Assembly (NCBI GenBank): GCA_015068025.1
Contig: SVLH01000003.1
Location: 1 to 64,000, forward strand
DNA: 64,000 bases
DNA from: Oscillospiraceae bacterium
Lineage (GTDB): Bacteria; Bacillota; Clostridia; Oscillospirales; Oscillospiraceae
Direction of reading: 5' to 3'
The first letter of the stretch is position 1. Every line of letters begins with the position of its first letter. A program made the position numbers and the translations under genes. This document shows, piece after piece, positions 1-9,211 of the stretch. Under the pieces are notes generated by a model, which searched no databases, was not told where the DNA came from, and worked only from the letters and a program-made list of their open reading frames with translations.

Positions 1-803
<803 letters not shown>

Positions 804-887
804 TTACCTCCTATTAATTGCTGTGTTTTTTACAGCATGCTTAACGAAAACATGACATTTGGGCGCACTGCCCCCCATAATCTCATG

Positions 888-923
888 CGTCCTCATTATA
901 GCACGCCGGAATCCGCCTGTAAA
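888..923 (-). promoter_or_regulatory. Sigma-A-type promoter of nifJ; contents of the 798-1108 gap
   Basis: On the minus strand TTTACA (918-923) is followed after exactly 17 bases by TATAAT (895-900), giving a start near 888 and a leader of about 90 bases to nifJ. The rest of the 310-base gap between nifJ and comM is AT-rich and holds only a weak stem (about 1064-1085) just before comM; I see no clear comM promoter. Confidence 0.7.
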
Positions 924-1108
924 CAAGTGCTTTGTTATTTTTTGCACATATATTTTGCTTTTCTGCGGAAGAAACAAAAGATTCTTCTTTTTTTGGCTAA
1001 ATTTTCGGCGGCGGCTTCCATCTTTCACCCCGGTGTGCTACACTTTGGTCAAAGAAACGGCGGACTTGTCCGCCCGTAAGACAAGCTTATGCGGAAGGCG
1101 GCGATTTT

Positions 1109-2626
1109 ATGGTAGTAACAGTTCGGTCTCTTGGCCTCAACGGCATCTCCGGCTACGAGGTCAGCGCGGAGTGCTTTCTCTCCGGCGGCCTGCCGGCCTT
1201 TGATGTGGTGGGTCTGCCCGACGCCGCCGTGCGGGAAGCCCGGGAGCGCGTCCGCGCCGCCATCAAAAACTGCGGGGCAAAGTTTCCCGTCAGCCGCATC
1301 ACGGTAAATCTGGCGCCGGCAGGGCAGAAAAAGGCCGGCACCGTCTACGACCTACCCATTTTCGTGGGGCTTCTCGCCGCCTCCGGCGAGCTGCCGCCCC
1401 TCCCCGCGGACGCCGCCTTTCTGGGTGAACTCTCCCTGACCGGCGCCTTGCGGGGCGTGTCCGGCGTGCTGCCCATGGCCATGGCGGCGAAAGACGCCGG
1501 CATCCGCCAGCTGTTCGTGCCGGCGGACAACGCTGCAGAGGCCACCCTTGCCGGGGGGCTGACCGTCTACGGCGTGCCCGATGTCAAGACCCTGACCGCC
1601 CATCTCCGGGGTGACACCCCCCTCTCCCCCGCCTCCGTCTGGATGCCGGAGGAGACCCCCATTCCCCTCCCGGATCTGGAGGATGTCATGGGGCAGGAAA
1701 ACGTGAAGCGGGCGCTGGAGATCGCCGCCGCAGGCGGACATAATCTGCTTCTCATCGGTTCTCCGGGCGCAGGCAAGAGTATGCTGGCAAAGCGTCTCCC
1801 CTCCATTCTGCCGGACATGAGCCGCTCCGAGGCGCTGGCCGTATCCGCCATCTGGTCCGTGGCGGGACTGGCAGACCCCAAAAACCCTCTGCTCACCCGC
1901 CGTCCCTTCCGCTCGCCTCATCACACCGCATCGGCTTCCGCCCTCTCCGGCGGCGGCCCGGCTCTGCGCCCCGGCGAAATCTCTCTGGCTCATAACGGCG
2001 TGCTGTTTCTGGACGAGCTGCCGGAGTTCCACCGGGACGTGCTGGAGGCCATGCGCCAGCCGTTGGAGGACGGTGAAGTGACTGTCGCCCGCGCCGGCGG
2101 AACGCTGCACATGCCCGCCCGGTTCCAGCTGGTCTGCGCCATGAACCCCTGCCGCTGCGGCTGGCGGGGACATCCCAGCGGACGATGCAGCTGCTCCCAC
2201 CGGGACGCAGAGAAATACGCAGAAAAGATCTCCGGCCCCCTGCTGGATCGTATTGATCTCCATGTGTCCGTCCCCTCCGTGGAATACGAGGCCATGCGCC
2301 GCAAGGAGATCCCCGAATCCTCGGCAGTGGTAAAGGGTCGGGTGAATGCCGCAAGAGCCATCCAGCTGCGCCGCTTTGCCGGCACGAACGTCACCTGCAA
2401 CGCCTATATGCCCGCTTCCATGATCGCAGACTTCTGCCCGCTGGACGCCGCAGGCGAAAAGCTGCTGGAAACCGCCTTTTCCCGCATGGGTCTCACCGCC
2501 CGCAGCCATGACCGCATCCTGCGGGTGGCGCGCACCATCGCCGATCTGGACGGCGCGGAGTCCATTTCCGCCGCCCATCTCGCCGAGGCCATTCAGTACC
2601 GCAACACGGATATCCTGAAAGGCTGA
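1109..2626 (+). CDS. comM: YifB/ComM family Mg-chelatase-like AAA+ ATPase
   Basis: A 505-residue protein, full length for the YifB/ComM family. An N-terminal ChlI-like domain (about 20-140) is followed by the Mg-chelatase AAA+ core with Walker A GSPGAGKS (near 217-224), Walker B VLFLDELPEF and the CxCGW zinc-like segment around MNPCRCGWRGHP, then the C-terminal helical lid. In transformable bacteria ComM is a hexameric helicase that extends heteroduplex during natural transformation; in Clostridia its role is less certain. The ATG at 1109 has GGAAGGCGG upstream. It stands alone between nifJ (divergent) and an antiporter gene with its own promoter. Confidence 0.93.
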   Translation: MVVTVRSLGLNGISGYEVSAECFLSGGLPAFDVVGLPDAAVREARERVRAAIKNCGAKFPVSRITVNLAPAGQKKAGTVYDLPIFVGLLAASGELPPLPADAAFLGELSLTGALRGVSGVLPMAMAAKDAGIRQLFVPADNAAEATLAGGLTVYGVPDVKTLTAHLRGDTPLSPASVWMPEETPIPLPDLEDVMGQENVKRALEIAAAGGHNLLLIGSPGAGKSMLAKRLPSILPDMSRSEALAVSAIWSVAGLADPKNPLLTRRPFRSPHHTASASALSGGGPALRPGEISLAHNGVLFLDELPEFHRDVLEAMRQPLEDGEVTVARAGGTLHMPARFQLVCAMNPCRCGWRGHPSGRCSCSHRDAEKYAEKISGPLLDRIDLHVSVPSVEYEAMRRKEIPESSAVVKGRVNAARAIQLRRFAGTNVTCNAYMPASMIADFCPLDAAGEKLLETAFSRMGLTARSHDRILRVARTIADLDGAESISAAHLAEAIQYRNTDILKG

Positions 2627-2690
2627 CCTTTCTTGTGGATAATGCCGCATTTGTTCTGCCGCAAAGTATACAGATTTAAGCATATTACCG

Positions 2691-2719
2691 TTGTTTTTCC
2701 TGTTTCCGCGCAGTATACT
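2691..2719 (+). promoter_or_regulatory. Promoter of the cation:proton antiporter gene
   Basis: TTGTTT (2691-2696) and TATACT (2714-2719) are 17 bases apart, giving a start near 2726. The -10 lies in one arm of an imperfect inverted repeat (AAGTATACAG at 2664-2673 and CAGTATACTT at 2711-2720), which could be an operator. A start near 2726 argues against the TTG codon at 2726 as initiator. Confidence 0.5.
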
Positions 2720-2746
2720 TGAAATTTGGAAATTTCAGAAACTATA

Positions 2747-4159
2747 ATGATTATAAAGAAGGTGCATCCCTTGGCTATTCTCCTGTCCGTTTCCGTGGCG
2801 ATGCTGGCGGCGCTGCTGATGACCCGTGTGTTCAAGCCGCTGAAATTGCCCTCTGTTACCGCGTATCTCATCGCCGGTGTGCTAATCGGCCCTTACTGTC
2901 TCGGCCGCCTGGGCATAGAAGGTCTTGGCTTCTCCTCCATGGAGGCCGTGACCGCCCTCTCCCTGGTGGCCGATGTGTCTCTGGGCTTCATTGCCTTTTC
3001 CATCGGCAATGAATTCCGGGTGGATGCACTGAAATCCACCGGCAAGCAGGCACTGGTCATCGGTGTGGTGCAGGCTCTGTTTGCCGCCCTGCTGGTGGAT
3101 GCCGTACTCATCGGCGTGCATCTGCTGATGCCGGAAAAACTCTCCGTGGCACAGGCCATCACGCTGGGCGCCATCGCCACCGCCACCGCCCCCGCAGCCA
3201 CATTGATGGTCGTCCGTCAGTACAAGGCTCGTGGCCCGCTGACCGATCTGCTGCTGCCCATTGTCGCGCTGGACGACGCCGTGGGTCTGGTGGTGTTTGC
3301 CGTGTCCTTCGGCATCGCACGTACCCTGATCAGCGGCACAGTGGATCTGGTGTCCATCCTGCTGACACCGCTGCTGGAAATCGTGGCCTCTCTACTGCTG
3401 GGCGCCGTCCTCGGCTGGCTGCTGACCCAGATGGAGCGGCTGTTCAACTCCAACACCAACCGCCTGAACCTCACCATCGCCTTCGTGTTTTTGACGGTGG
3501 CGCTGTCCATGATGGAATTCCACATCGGCGAATTCCACGTGAAATTCTCCTCCCTGCTGGTGTGCATGATGCTGGGCACCGTGTTCTGCAACACCTGCCC
3601 CCTCTCCCACGACCTGATGGAAAAGTCCGACCGCTGGACTTCCCCCCTGCTGGCGCTGTTCTTCGTGGTCAGCGGCGCGGAACTGGAGCTGCGCGTGTTC
3701 AACGAGCGCTACATCGTGGTCATCGGTGTGATCTACATCATCGTCCGCTCTCTGGGCAAGTACTTCGGCGCCATGGTCAGCGCCAAGTGGACGCGCTGCG
3801 CACCCCAGATCTGCAAATATCTTGGCATTACCCTGCTGCCCCAGGCCGGCGTGGCGCTGGGCATGTGCATGACCGCAAAGCAGCTGGGTGAGCAGGGCGA
3901 GCTGATCCGCAACATCATCCTGTTTGCCGTGCTGGTCTACGAGCTGGTCGGCCCCATGATGACCAAGTCCGCCCTGACCGCCGCCGGTGATATCGTCCCC
4001 ATGACGGAGGCCGTCCGCAACCGCCGCGAGAACAAGCTGCAGATCTCCCAGCTGTTCCACCACTCCGAGCATCGCCACCTCTGGCACCGCTTCTATCTGA
4101 AGCACGTCGGCCAGACCCAGGCCGAGCAGAACCGGTCCGAACAGAACCACGATAAGTAA
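2747..4159 (+). CDS. Cation:proton antiporter (CPA2-type, NhaP/KefB-like membrane domain)
   Basis: About 470 residues with some 12 hydrophobic segments, matching the Na+/H+ exchanger domain family: LPSVTAYLIAGVLIGPYCLG near the N-terminus, a TATAPAATLMVVRQY helix and LLPIVALDDAVGLVVFA with the paired acidic residues expected in transporting helix 5. It should exchange Na+ or K+ for protons across the cytoplasmic membrane. There is no RCK/TrkA-N regulatory domain; the C-terminus is a short charged tail. Start is uncertain: ATG 2747 has no clear ribosome site, whereas TTG 2771 has AAGAAGG at the right distance and would begin at LAILLS, close to where relatives begin. A bidirectional terminator follows. 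Confidence 0.88.
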   Translation: MIIKKVHPLAILLSVSVAMLAALLMTRVFKPLKLPSVTAYLIAGVLIGPYCLGRLGIEGLGFSSMEAVTALSLVADVSLGFIAFSIGNEFRVDALKSTGKQALVIGVVQALFAALLVDAVLIGVHLLMPEKLSVAQAITLGAIATATAPAATLMVVRQYKARGPLTDLLLPIVALDDAVGLVVFAVSFGIARTLISGTVDLVSILLTPLLEIVASLLLGAVLGWLLTQMERLFNSNTNRLNLTIAFVFLTVALSMMEFHIGEFHVKFSSLLVCMMLGTVFCNTCPLSHDLMEKSDRWTSPLLALFFVVSGAELELRVFNERYIVVIGVIYIIVRSLGKYFGAMVSAKWTRCAPQICKYLGITLLPQAGVALGMCMTAKQLGEQGELIRNIILFAVLVYELVGPMMTKSALTAAGDIVPMTEAVRNRRENKLQISQLFHHSEHRHLWHRFYLKHVGQTQAEQNRSEQNHDK

Positions 4160-4169
4160 ATATCCTATA

Positions 4170-4215
4170 AACGCAGAATGCCTCTGGCTTATAAGGCCAG
4201 AGGCATTCTGTTGTT
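4170..4215. terminator. Bidirectional terminator
   Basis: A long perfect stem, AGAATGCCTCTGGC with its complement around a TTATAA-like loop, followed by a T-rich run. It serves the antiporter gene (plus) and the converging zinc-ribbon gene (minus). Confidence 0.85.
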
Positions 4216-4503
4216 TTATGCTCTGAAATTATGCCCGCAGTCGTGGCAATAATAAATTTTCTTCTTGCCGGAAAAGAGTTGTTTTGATTTCCAGACATAC
4301 CCCTTTTTCGATGCAGCCTTAATGATAGCCATCCACCAGTCGATGCAAACAAAAAGCATCAGTCCGATCATCCATCGGATAAATACTACCAACAGATACC
4401 AAACGCCAAACAAAAGGGTAAACAGACAACCGTGACGGTTTGATTCATTGGACAATTGCACTTTTTCGCTTCCGCATTTCGGACATTTTTTATTGATTCC
4501 CAT
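4216..4503 (-). CDS. Small zinc-ribbon membrane protein, function unknown
   Basis: A 95-residue protein with a CPKCGS knuckle at residues 8-13 and a second CHDCGH near residues 86-91, so the two Cys pairs could form a zinc ribbon brought together across the chain. Between them lie two adjoining hydrophobic spans (about 27-65), so both zinc halves would face the same side of the membrane. The ATG has AAGGAG upstream. I do not recognise a named family. It lies alone between a terminator and a divergent Xre regulator gene, and its base composition is AT-richer than its neighbours, hinting at recent acquisition together with that regulator. Confidence 0.75.
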   Translation of the reverse strand: MGINKKCPKCGSEKVQLSNESNRHGCLFTLLFGVWYLLVVFIRWMIGLMLFVCIDWWMAIIKAASKKGYVWKSKQLFSGKKKIYYCHDCGHNFRA

Positions 4504-4678
4504 TTTCTTTCTCCTTTTTTCTGTTTTGACGGCTTATGGATAAAGGATACTCTCCTCTGTTCAACATGCAAATGTGGTGTTTTCTCGCATTTTGTTTTTG
4601 TTTTTTATATTCTGTAAATCTTTATTACAATATAAGGGTAAAATAGTGATAATGTCAAGGCAAATTGGAGGTGGTGCC

Positions 4679-4924
4679 TTGAAAATTTATGATTACAACG
4701 GCAAGAAAAACATCTCTGGAGATCGAATCCATCAGGCAAGAACTGCCATACGCTTGTCGCAAACCGACTTGGCCGCCCGCGTACAGGTTAAAGGTGTTAT
4801 GATTGAGCGTGAGGCCATCAGTAAAATTGAAACTGGAGACCGATTTGTCACCGACTACGAACTTATGGTGTTTGCAAAAGTGTTGGGCAAATCCATAGAT
4901 TGGTTTCTCCAGCCAGACGATTGA
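4679..4924 (+). CDS. Xre-family helix-turn-helix regulator, 81 residues
   Basis: A compact Xre/Cro DNA-binding domain: GDRIHQARTAIRLSQTDLAA holds helices 1-2, and REAISKIETGDRFVTDYELM holds the recognition and following helices. The chosen start is TTG at 4679, because GGAGGTGG (4667-4674) sits at ideal distance; an ATG at 4652 in the same frame has no ribosome site. The C-terminus ends with KSIDWFLQPDD, typical of stand-alone Xre repressors. It is divergent from the zinc-ribbon gene and may regulate it; that is inference. The region is AT-richer than the surroundings. Confidence 0.85.
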   Translation: MKIYDYNGKKNISGDRIHQARTAIRLSQTDLAARVQVKGVMIEREAISKIETGDRFVTDYELMVFAKVLGKSIDWFLQPDD

Positions 4925-4925
4925 A

Positions 4926-4967
4926 CGGCTTTGATATTACTGTAATCGTGATATCAAAGCCGTCTTA
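4926..4967 (+). terminator. Terminator of the Xre gene
   Basis: Perfect 12-base arms CGGCTTTGATAT (4926-4937) and ATATCAAAGCCG (4951-4962), starting two bases after the stop codon. Confidence 0.7.
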
Positions 4968-4983
4968 TCATATCCCCCTAAAT

Positions 4984-5021
4984 CAAAACGACCCCGGAAT
5001 CTTCTCCAGGGTCGTTCTTGT
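4984..5021. terminator. Terminator of the flavin reductase-like gene
   Basis: Arms ACGACCC (4989-4995) and GGGTCGT (5009-5015) with A- and T-rich flanks; works best for the minus-strand gene that ends at 5022. Confidence 0.7.
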
Positions 5022-5648
5022 TTATCGGATGAAGTTGGTCATGGGGCGGGGTGCATAGGCAGGGGCATCGTCCTTTGCCGCGGCCACAGCCTTGACCAGC
5101 CATGCCATATTTTTGCCAAGGCGCGCGGCCACTTCCAGGCCCTCCTCGTCCTGCATCACTTCGCCGATATCGGCGCCGTGAGCCACACCCCAGTAATCGG
5201 AGGTGGCGATGACCATTTCCATGCAGTCCATGGCAGCGAGCAGCTGGTGATACGTCTCGCTGCCGCCGCTGCGGCGCAGGGTGCACAGGGCGCCGCCCAC
5301 CTTGTGGCGCATCTGGTTGACGCCGCAGCCCGCTGCCAGCATCAATCGGTCGATGACACACTTCATATTGCCGGCAATGCCGGAGTGATATACGGGGGAG
5401 GTCAGCAGGATGCCGTCGGCCTCGATGCACTTGGCGATGATCTCATTCACGCCGTCATCGTCCTGAATGCAGCGCAGAGAGCCGGTGTTCAGACAGTGAT
5501 AGCAGGCCAGGCAGGGCTTGACCTTGGCGCCGGGCTGCACCACCTCAAACTCCACACCGGCGGCTTCCACTTCCCGGCGGACCACTTCCAGCAGCTGGGC
5601 GTTGTTGCCTCCCTTGCGGGGGCTTCCGTTGATGGCAATGATCTTCAT
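5022..5648 (-). CDS. NADPH-dependent FMN reductase / flavodoxin-fold oxidoreductase
   Basis: A 208-residue flavodoxin-fold protein. It opens with MKIIAINGSPRKGGNNAQLL, the phosphate-binding loop of iron-sulfur flavoprotein-like NADPH:FMN reductases, then CLACYHCLNTGSLRCIQDDD, a Cys-rich stretch typical of this branch, and LLTSPVYHSGIAGNMKCVIDR for FMN-isoalloxazine binding. It probably reduces flavin or small electrophiles with NAD(P)H in the cytoplasm. The ATG at 5648 is preceded by AGGAGG; an upstream in-frame start lacks one. It is transcribed away from thiI. Substrate cannot be told from sequence. Confidence 0.85.
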   Translation of the reverse strand: MKIIAINGSPRKGGNNAQLLEVVRREVEAAGVEFEVVQPGAKVKPCLACYHCLNTGSLRCIQDDDGVNEIIAKCIEADGILLTSPVYHSGIAGNMKCVIDRLMLAAGCGVNQMRHKVGGALCTLRRSGGSETYHQLLAAMDCMEMVIATSDYWGVAHGADIGEVMQDEEGLEVAARLGKNMAWLVKAVAAAKDDAPAYAPRPMTNFIR

Positions 5649-5809
5649 AAGTACATCCTCCTGTTTTCTGTGTGGGTATTTGATATCCATATTCTTTCCA
5701 GGTTATTATAACAGGAAAATCCCGCGAAAATAGGGCTTTTTCTTTTGAAAAATATCGTGTATAATGTTTGTTTAGTGATTTTGAACGACGCAATGGAGGT
5801 ACTTCCACC

Positions 5810-6988
5810 ATGAATAACAACGAAATGCTGCTGCTCAAGCTGGGCGAGGTGGTGCTCAAGGGCCTGAACCGCCGCTCCTTTGAGGACAAGCTGGTCAACA
5901 CCGTCCGCCGCCGGATGAAAAACTGCGGCAGCTTTCAGGTCTATGTGCGCCAGAGCACCATCTACGTGGAGCCTCAGAAGGAGGACTGCGACATGGAGGC
6001 GGCCTACAAGGCCGCACGGCAGATCTTCGGCGTGGTGACGGTGGCCCGTGCCGTGCCCTGCGAGAAGGATCTGAATGCCATCGTGGAGACGGCAAAGACC
6101 TATCTGGCCGGTGAATTTGCCACTGCAAAAACCTTCAAGGTGGAGAGCAAGCGCTCGGACAAACAGTTCCACATGAACTCCATCCAGATCTCCCAGGCCG
6201 TGGGCGGCGAGCTGGCAGAAGCCTTCCCCCACATTAAGGTGGACGTCCACAAGCCCGACCTGACCGTGTATGTGGAGATTCGGGAAAAACACGCCTATGT
6301 CCACGCCCCCTCCGTGCCCGGCGCCGGCGGTCTGCCCGTGGGCACTGGCGGCAAGGCCGTCAGCCTGCTCTCCGGCGGACTGGACTCCCCCGTTTCCAGC
6401 TGGATGATCGCCCGCCGCGGCGTGGAGCTGGAGATGGTTCACTTCGTCTCTCCCCCCTACACCTCCCAGCAGGCGCAGGACAAGGTGATCCAGCTGGCAC
6501 AGGAGCTGACCGCCTACTGCGGCCGGATGCTGGTTCACGTCATTCCCTTCACCAAAATTCAGGAGGAAATCCGCCGCAACTGCCCCGAGGAGTACTTCAC
6601 CCTCATCATGCGCCGCTTCATGATGCGCATTTCCGAGGCCGTGGCAAAGAAGGCCGGCGCCCATGCTCTGGTCACCGGCGAATCTCTGGGTCAGGTGGCC
6701 AGCCAGACCATGATGGCGCTGGGTGTCACCGAGGATGTGACGAGCATGCCCATCCTGCGCCCCCTCATCGGCACCGACAAGGTTGAAATTATCCGTCTGG
6801 CTCGCCAGATCGGCACCTATGAGACCTCCATCCTGCCCTATGAGGACTGCTGCACCGTATTCACCCCCCGTCACCCCGCCATTCGTCCCAACATCGAGGA
6901 TGTCCGCGCCGCCGAGTCCGTACTGGATATCGACGCGCTGGTGGCCGAGGCGCTGGAAGGCGAGAGCTGGATCAGAGTCAAACCCTGA
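5810..6988 (+). CDS. thiI: tRNA 4-thiouridine synthase ThiI
   Basis: 392 residues with the standard short ThiI plan: an N-terminal ferredoxin-like plus THUMP region (about 1-170) and a PP-loop ATPase domain with SLLSGGLDSPVSSW (near 185-198). ThiI adenylates U8 of tRNA and transfers sulfur from a cysteine desulfurase/IscS-type donor; in some bacteria it also feeds thiazole synthesis. The C-terminal rhodanese domain of the enterobacterial form is absent, as in Bacillus. The ATG at 5810 has GGAGGT at 5795-5800. cinA follows 61 bases downstream, likely co-transcribed, though a GC-rich stem at about 6999-7022 lies between them. Confidence 0.95.
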   Translation: MNNNEMLLLKLGEVVLKGLNRRSFEDKLVNTVRRRMKNCGSFQVYVRQSTIYVEPQKEDCDMEAAYKAARQIFGVVTVARAVPCEKDLNAIVETAKTYLAGEFATAKTFKVESKRSDKQFHMNSIQISQAVGGELAEAFPHIKVDVHKPDLTVYVEIREKHAYVHAPSVPGAGGLPVGTGGKAVSLLSGGLDSPVSSWMIARRGVELEMVHFVSPPYTSQQAQDKVIQLAQELTAYCGRMLVHVIPFTKIQEEIRRNCPEEYFTLIMRRFMMRISEAVAKKAGAHALVTGESLGQVASQTMMALGVTEDVTSMPILRPLIGTDKVEIIRLARQIGTYETSILPYEDCCTVFTPRHPAIRPNIEDVRAAESVLDIDALVAEALEGESWIRVKP

Positions 6989-7049
6989 AAAGCCCCACAG
7001 GGACAGGTTCCGGCCTGTCCCTGAAATTCATACTGAGGGAGGTCATCCC

Positions 7050-8327
7050 ATGTCACACAATGCAGAGATCATCGCCGTGGGTTCCGAGCTGCTGATGGGC
7101 AGCGTGGCCAACACCAACGCCCAGGAGCTGTCTGCGGCGCTGGCCGCCGTGGGCGTCAATGTCTACTGGCACTCCGTGGTGGGGGACAACCCCGTCCGCC
7201 TGCGCGAGACACTGGACATCGCCCGGAAGCGGGCCGACATCATCATCACTACCGGCGGCCTCGGCCCCACCTATGATGACCTGACCAAGCAAACCATCTG
7301 CGAGGCCTTTGGCAAGCCGCTGGTGCTCCACGAGGATATTCTGGAGACTATCCGCGTCTTTTTCGAGCGCAACGCCCACATCAAAATGCCGGAAAACAAC
7401 ATCCGGCAGGCCGAGTTGCCGGAGGGCTGCACCGTGTTCGACAATCCCGTGGGCACCGCCCCGGGCTGCGCCTTCGAAGCCGACGGCATCCACGTGCTGA
7501 TGCTGCCCGGCCCTCCCTTTGAAATGCGCACCATGCTGCAGCGCCATGTGCTGCCCTATCTGCGTGCCCTCTCCAGCGAGGTCATCCTCTCCCACGACAT
7601 TATGACCTTCGGTCTGGGTGAAAGCCCCATGGAGGAACTTCTGAAAGACCGGATGGCCCAAATGGCAAATCCCTCCCTCGCCACCTACGCCAAGCCCAGC
7701 GAGGTGCGTCTGCGCGCCACCGCCAAAGCGGAGAGTGCCGAGGCGGCAGAAACCCTTCTAGCCCCCGTAGTGGAGGAGATGGTCGCCTTCCTCGGAGACG
7801 TGGTCTACGGCGTGGATGTGCCGGGGCTGGAGGACGTGTGCTTCAACCTTCTGAAGCAGCGTGGCTGGACCATGGCCACGGCGGAAAGCTGCACCGGCGG
7901 CCGAATTGCCGAGCGCATGACGGCGCTGCCCGGAGTGTCTTCCGTTTACCGGGGCGGCGTAGTCAGCTACTGGACGAGCGTGAAAGCCGATGTGCTGGGC
8001 GTGCCGCAGGACATCCTTGACGCCCACGGCGCCGTTTCCGAGGAGACTGCCCGTGCCATGGCCGAGGGTGCACGGCGCATCACCGGCGCGGATATTGCCG
8101 TGTCCGTCACCGGCGTTGCCGGCCCCGATCCTGATGAACGAGGCACGACGGTAGGCATCGTCTACATCGGCCTTGCCACGCCGGAGGGCACCTTCTGCCG
8201 TCCGCTGGATCTGGGCAAGCGGCGGCGGGACCGGATCCAGGATCTCTCCTCCAACCACGCCTTCGACGTGGTGCGCCGGTATCTCACCGGTCTGCCCATC
8301 AACTTCAAGATCAACCAAAGACCGTAA
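7050..8327 (+). CDS. cinA: CinA family nicotinamide-nucleotide amidohydrolase / competence-damage protein
   Basis: 425 residues, full length. The N-terminal MoaB/MogA-like domain (about 1-170: AEIIAVGSELLMGSVANTNA, TTGGLGPTYDDLT) has the COG1058 ADP-ribose pyrophosphatase-type signature, and the C-terminal CinA domain (about 260-425) has ATAESCTGGRIAERMTALPG with the catalytic Ser of NMN deamidases. It salvages pyridine nucleotides and is often linked to competence. The ATG at 7050 has GAGGGAGGT directly upstream. It follows thiI and ends at a strong shared terminator. Confidence 0.94.
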   Translation: MSHNAEIIAVGSELLMGSVANTNAQELSAALAAVGVNVYWHSVVGDNPVRLRETLDIARKRADIIITTGGLGPTYDDLTKQTICEAFGKPLVLHEDILETIRVFFERNAHIKMPENNIRQAELPEGCTVFDNPVGTAPGCAFEADGIHVLMLPGPPFEMRTMLQRHVLPYLRALSSEVILSHDIMTFGLGESPMEELLKDRMAQMANPSLATYAKPSEVRLRATAKAESAEAAETLLAPVVEEMVAFLGDVVYGVDVPGLEDVCFNLLKQRGWTMATAESCTGGRIAERMTALPGVSSVYRGGVVSYWTSVKADVLGVPQDILDAHGAVSEETARAMAEGARRITGADIAVSVTGVAGPDPDERGTTVGIVYIGLATPEGTFCRPLDLGKRRRDRIQDLSSNHAFDVVRRYLTGLPINFKINQRP

Positions 8328-8329
8328 CA

Positions 8330-8362
8330 AAACGGGGTGCGAAAAATCGCACCCCGTTTTTT
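8330..8362. terminator. Bidirectional terminator between cinA and the ZIP gene
   Basis: AAAACGGGGTGCG and CGCACCCCGTTTT form a near-perfect stem with A/T runs on both sides, serving both converging genes. Confidence 0.88.
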
Positions 8363-9114
8363 CATCCCAGAGCGGTGTCCAGCACCATCATGATGAGAAA
8401 GCCGGACACAAAGCCGCAGGTACCGGCACGGCTATGAGCCTGGGGGATCAGTTCCTCCACCACCACATACAGCATCGCCCCGGCGGCAAAGCTCAAAAGC
8501 CACGGCATCAGCGGCACGACCTGCCCCGCCGCCAGTACCACCAGAAGCCCGAACACCGGCTCCACCGCACCGGAGAGCACCCCGGTCAAAAATGCGCGGT
8601 GGCGGGATGCCCCCTCCTGCCGCAGCGGCAGGGCAATGGCCGCTCCCTCCGGAAAATTCTGGATGCCAATACCGATGGCCAGCGCCGCGGCGGCGGCAAA
8701 ATGCTCGCCGCTTGCCGCCAGCGCAAAGGCAAGCCCCACCGCCATGCCCTCCGGCACATTATGTAGGGTAATGGCCGCCATCAACAGGGCGCTCTGTCTG
8801 CTGCCGCCTTTGCGCTGCCGCAGTCGGGGCAGCAATCCGTCCAGCACCGCCAGAAACACCACACCCGCCAGCATCCCCACCGCCGCAGGCAGCCAGACGG
8901 GAAAATCCCCTGCCGCCTCCGTCCGCTCCATAGCCGGGAGCAGCAGACTCCAAACCGATGCCGCCGTCATCACGCCGGCAGCGAAGCCGAGAACCACTTT
9001 TTGAAACCGGGGGGTTGGCTCCCCGGGAAGAAAAAACACCATGGCGGCACCCAGAGCGGTCATCAGAAAAATAAATCCCGTGCCCAGCGCCGCCCAACCA
9101 AGAGAATCCAGCAT
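8362..9114 (-). CDS. ZIP family divalent metal transporter
   Basis: About 250 residues with eight hydrophobic segments and the ZIP signature helix 4 HNVPEGMAVGLAFALA and helix 5 GIGIQNFPEGAAIALPLRQEG; the HNxPEG and NFPEG motifs carry the metal-binding His/Asn/Glu residues. It should move Zn2+, Fe2+ or Mn2+ into the cytoplasm (ZupT/GufA branch). The ATG at 9114 is chosen because the protein then starts at the first membrane helix; GTG at 9126 is a possible alternative. It ends at a terminator shared with cinA. Metal preference cannot be read from sequence. Confidence 0.9.
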   Translation of the reverse strand: MLDSLGWAALGTGFIFLMTALGAAMVFFLPGEPTPRFQKVVLGFAAGVMTAASVWSLLLPAMERTEAAGDFPVWLPAAVGMLAGVVFLAVLDGLLPRLRQRKGGSRQSALLMAAITLHNVPEGMAVGLAFALAASGEHFAAAAALAIGIGIQNFPEGAAIALPLRQEGASRHRAFLTGVLSGAVEPVFGLLVVLAAGQVVPLMPWLLSFAAGAMLYVVVEELIPQAHSRAGTCGFVSGFLIMMVLDTALG

Positions 9115-9169
9115 ATCCGTCAACACCTTTCCGTCCTCGGGCGGAACGCCGCCCGTATGCCAGTATAGG

Positions 9170-9204
9170 CAAAACGGAAACCGCAGGTGACGGATCACCT
9201 GCGG
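9170..9204 (-). terminator. Terminator of the EamA gene
   Basis: Perfect arms CCGCAGGTGA (9181-9190) and TCACCTGCGG (9195-9204), followed on the minus strand by a T-rich run. Confidence 0.7.
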
Positions 9205-9211
9205 CAGCAGA

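Noticed and set aside
8659..8760. CRISPR-like or tandem repeats in GC-rich segments
   Set aside because: These are coding repeats of Ala and Gly codons without regular spacing; no array was found anywhere in the window.
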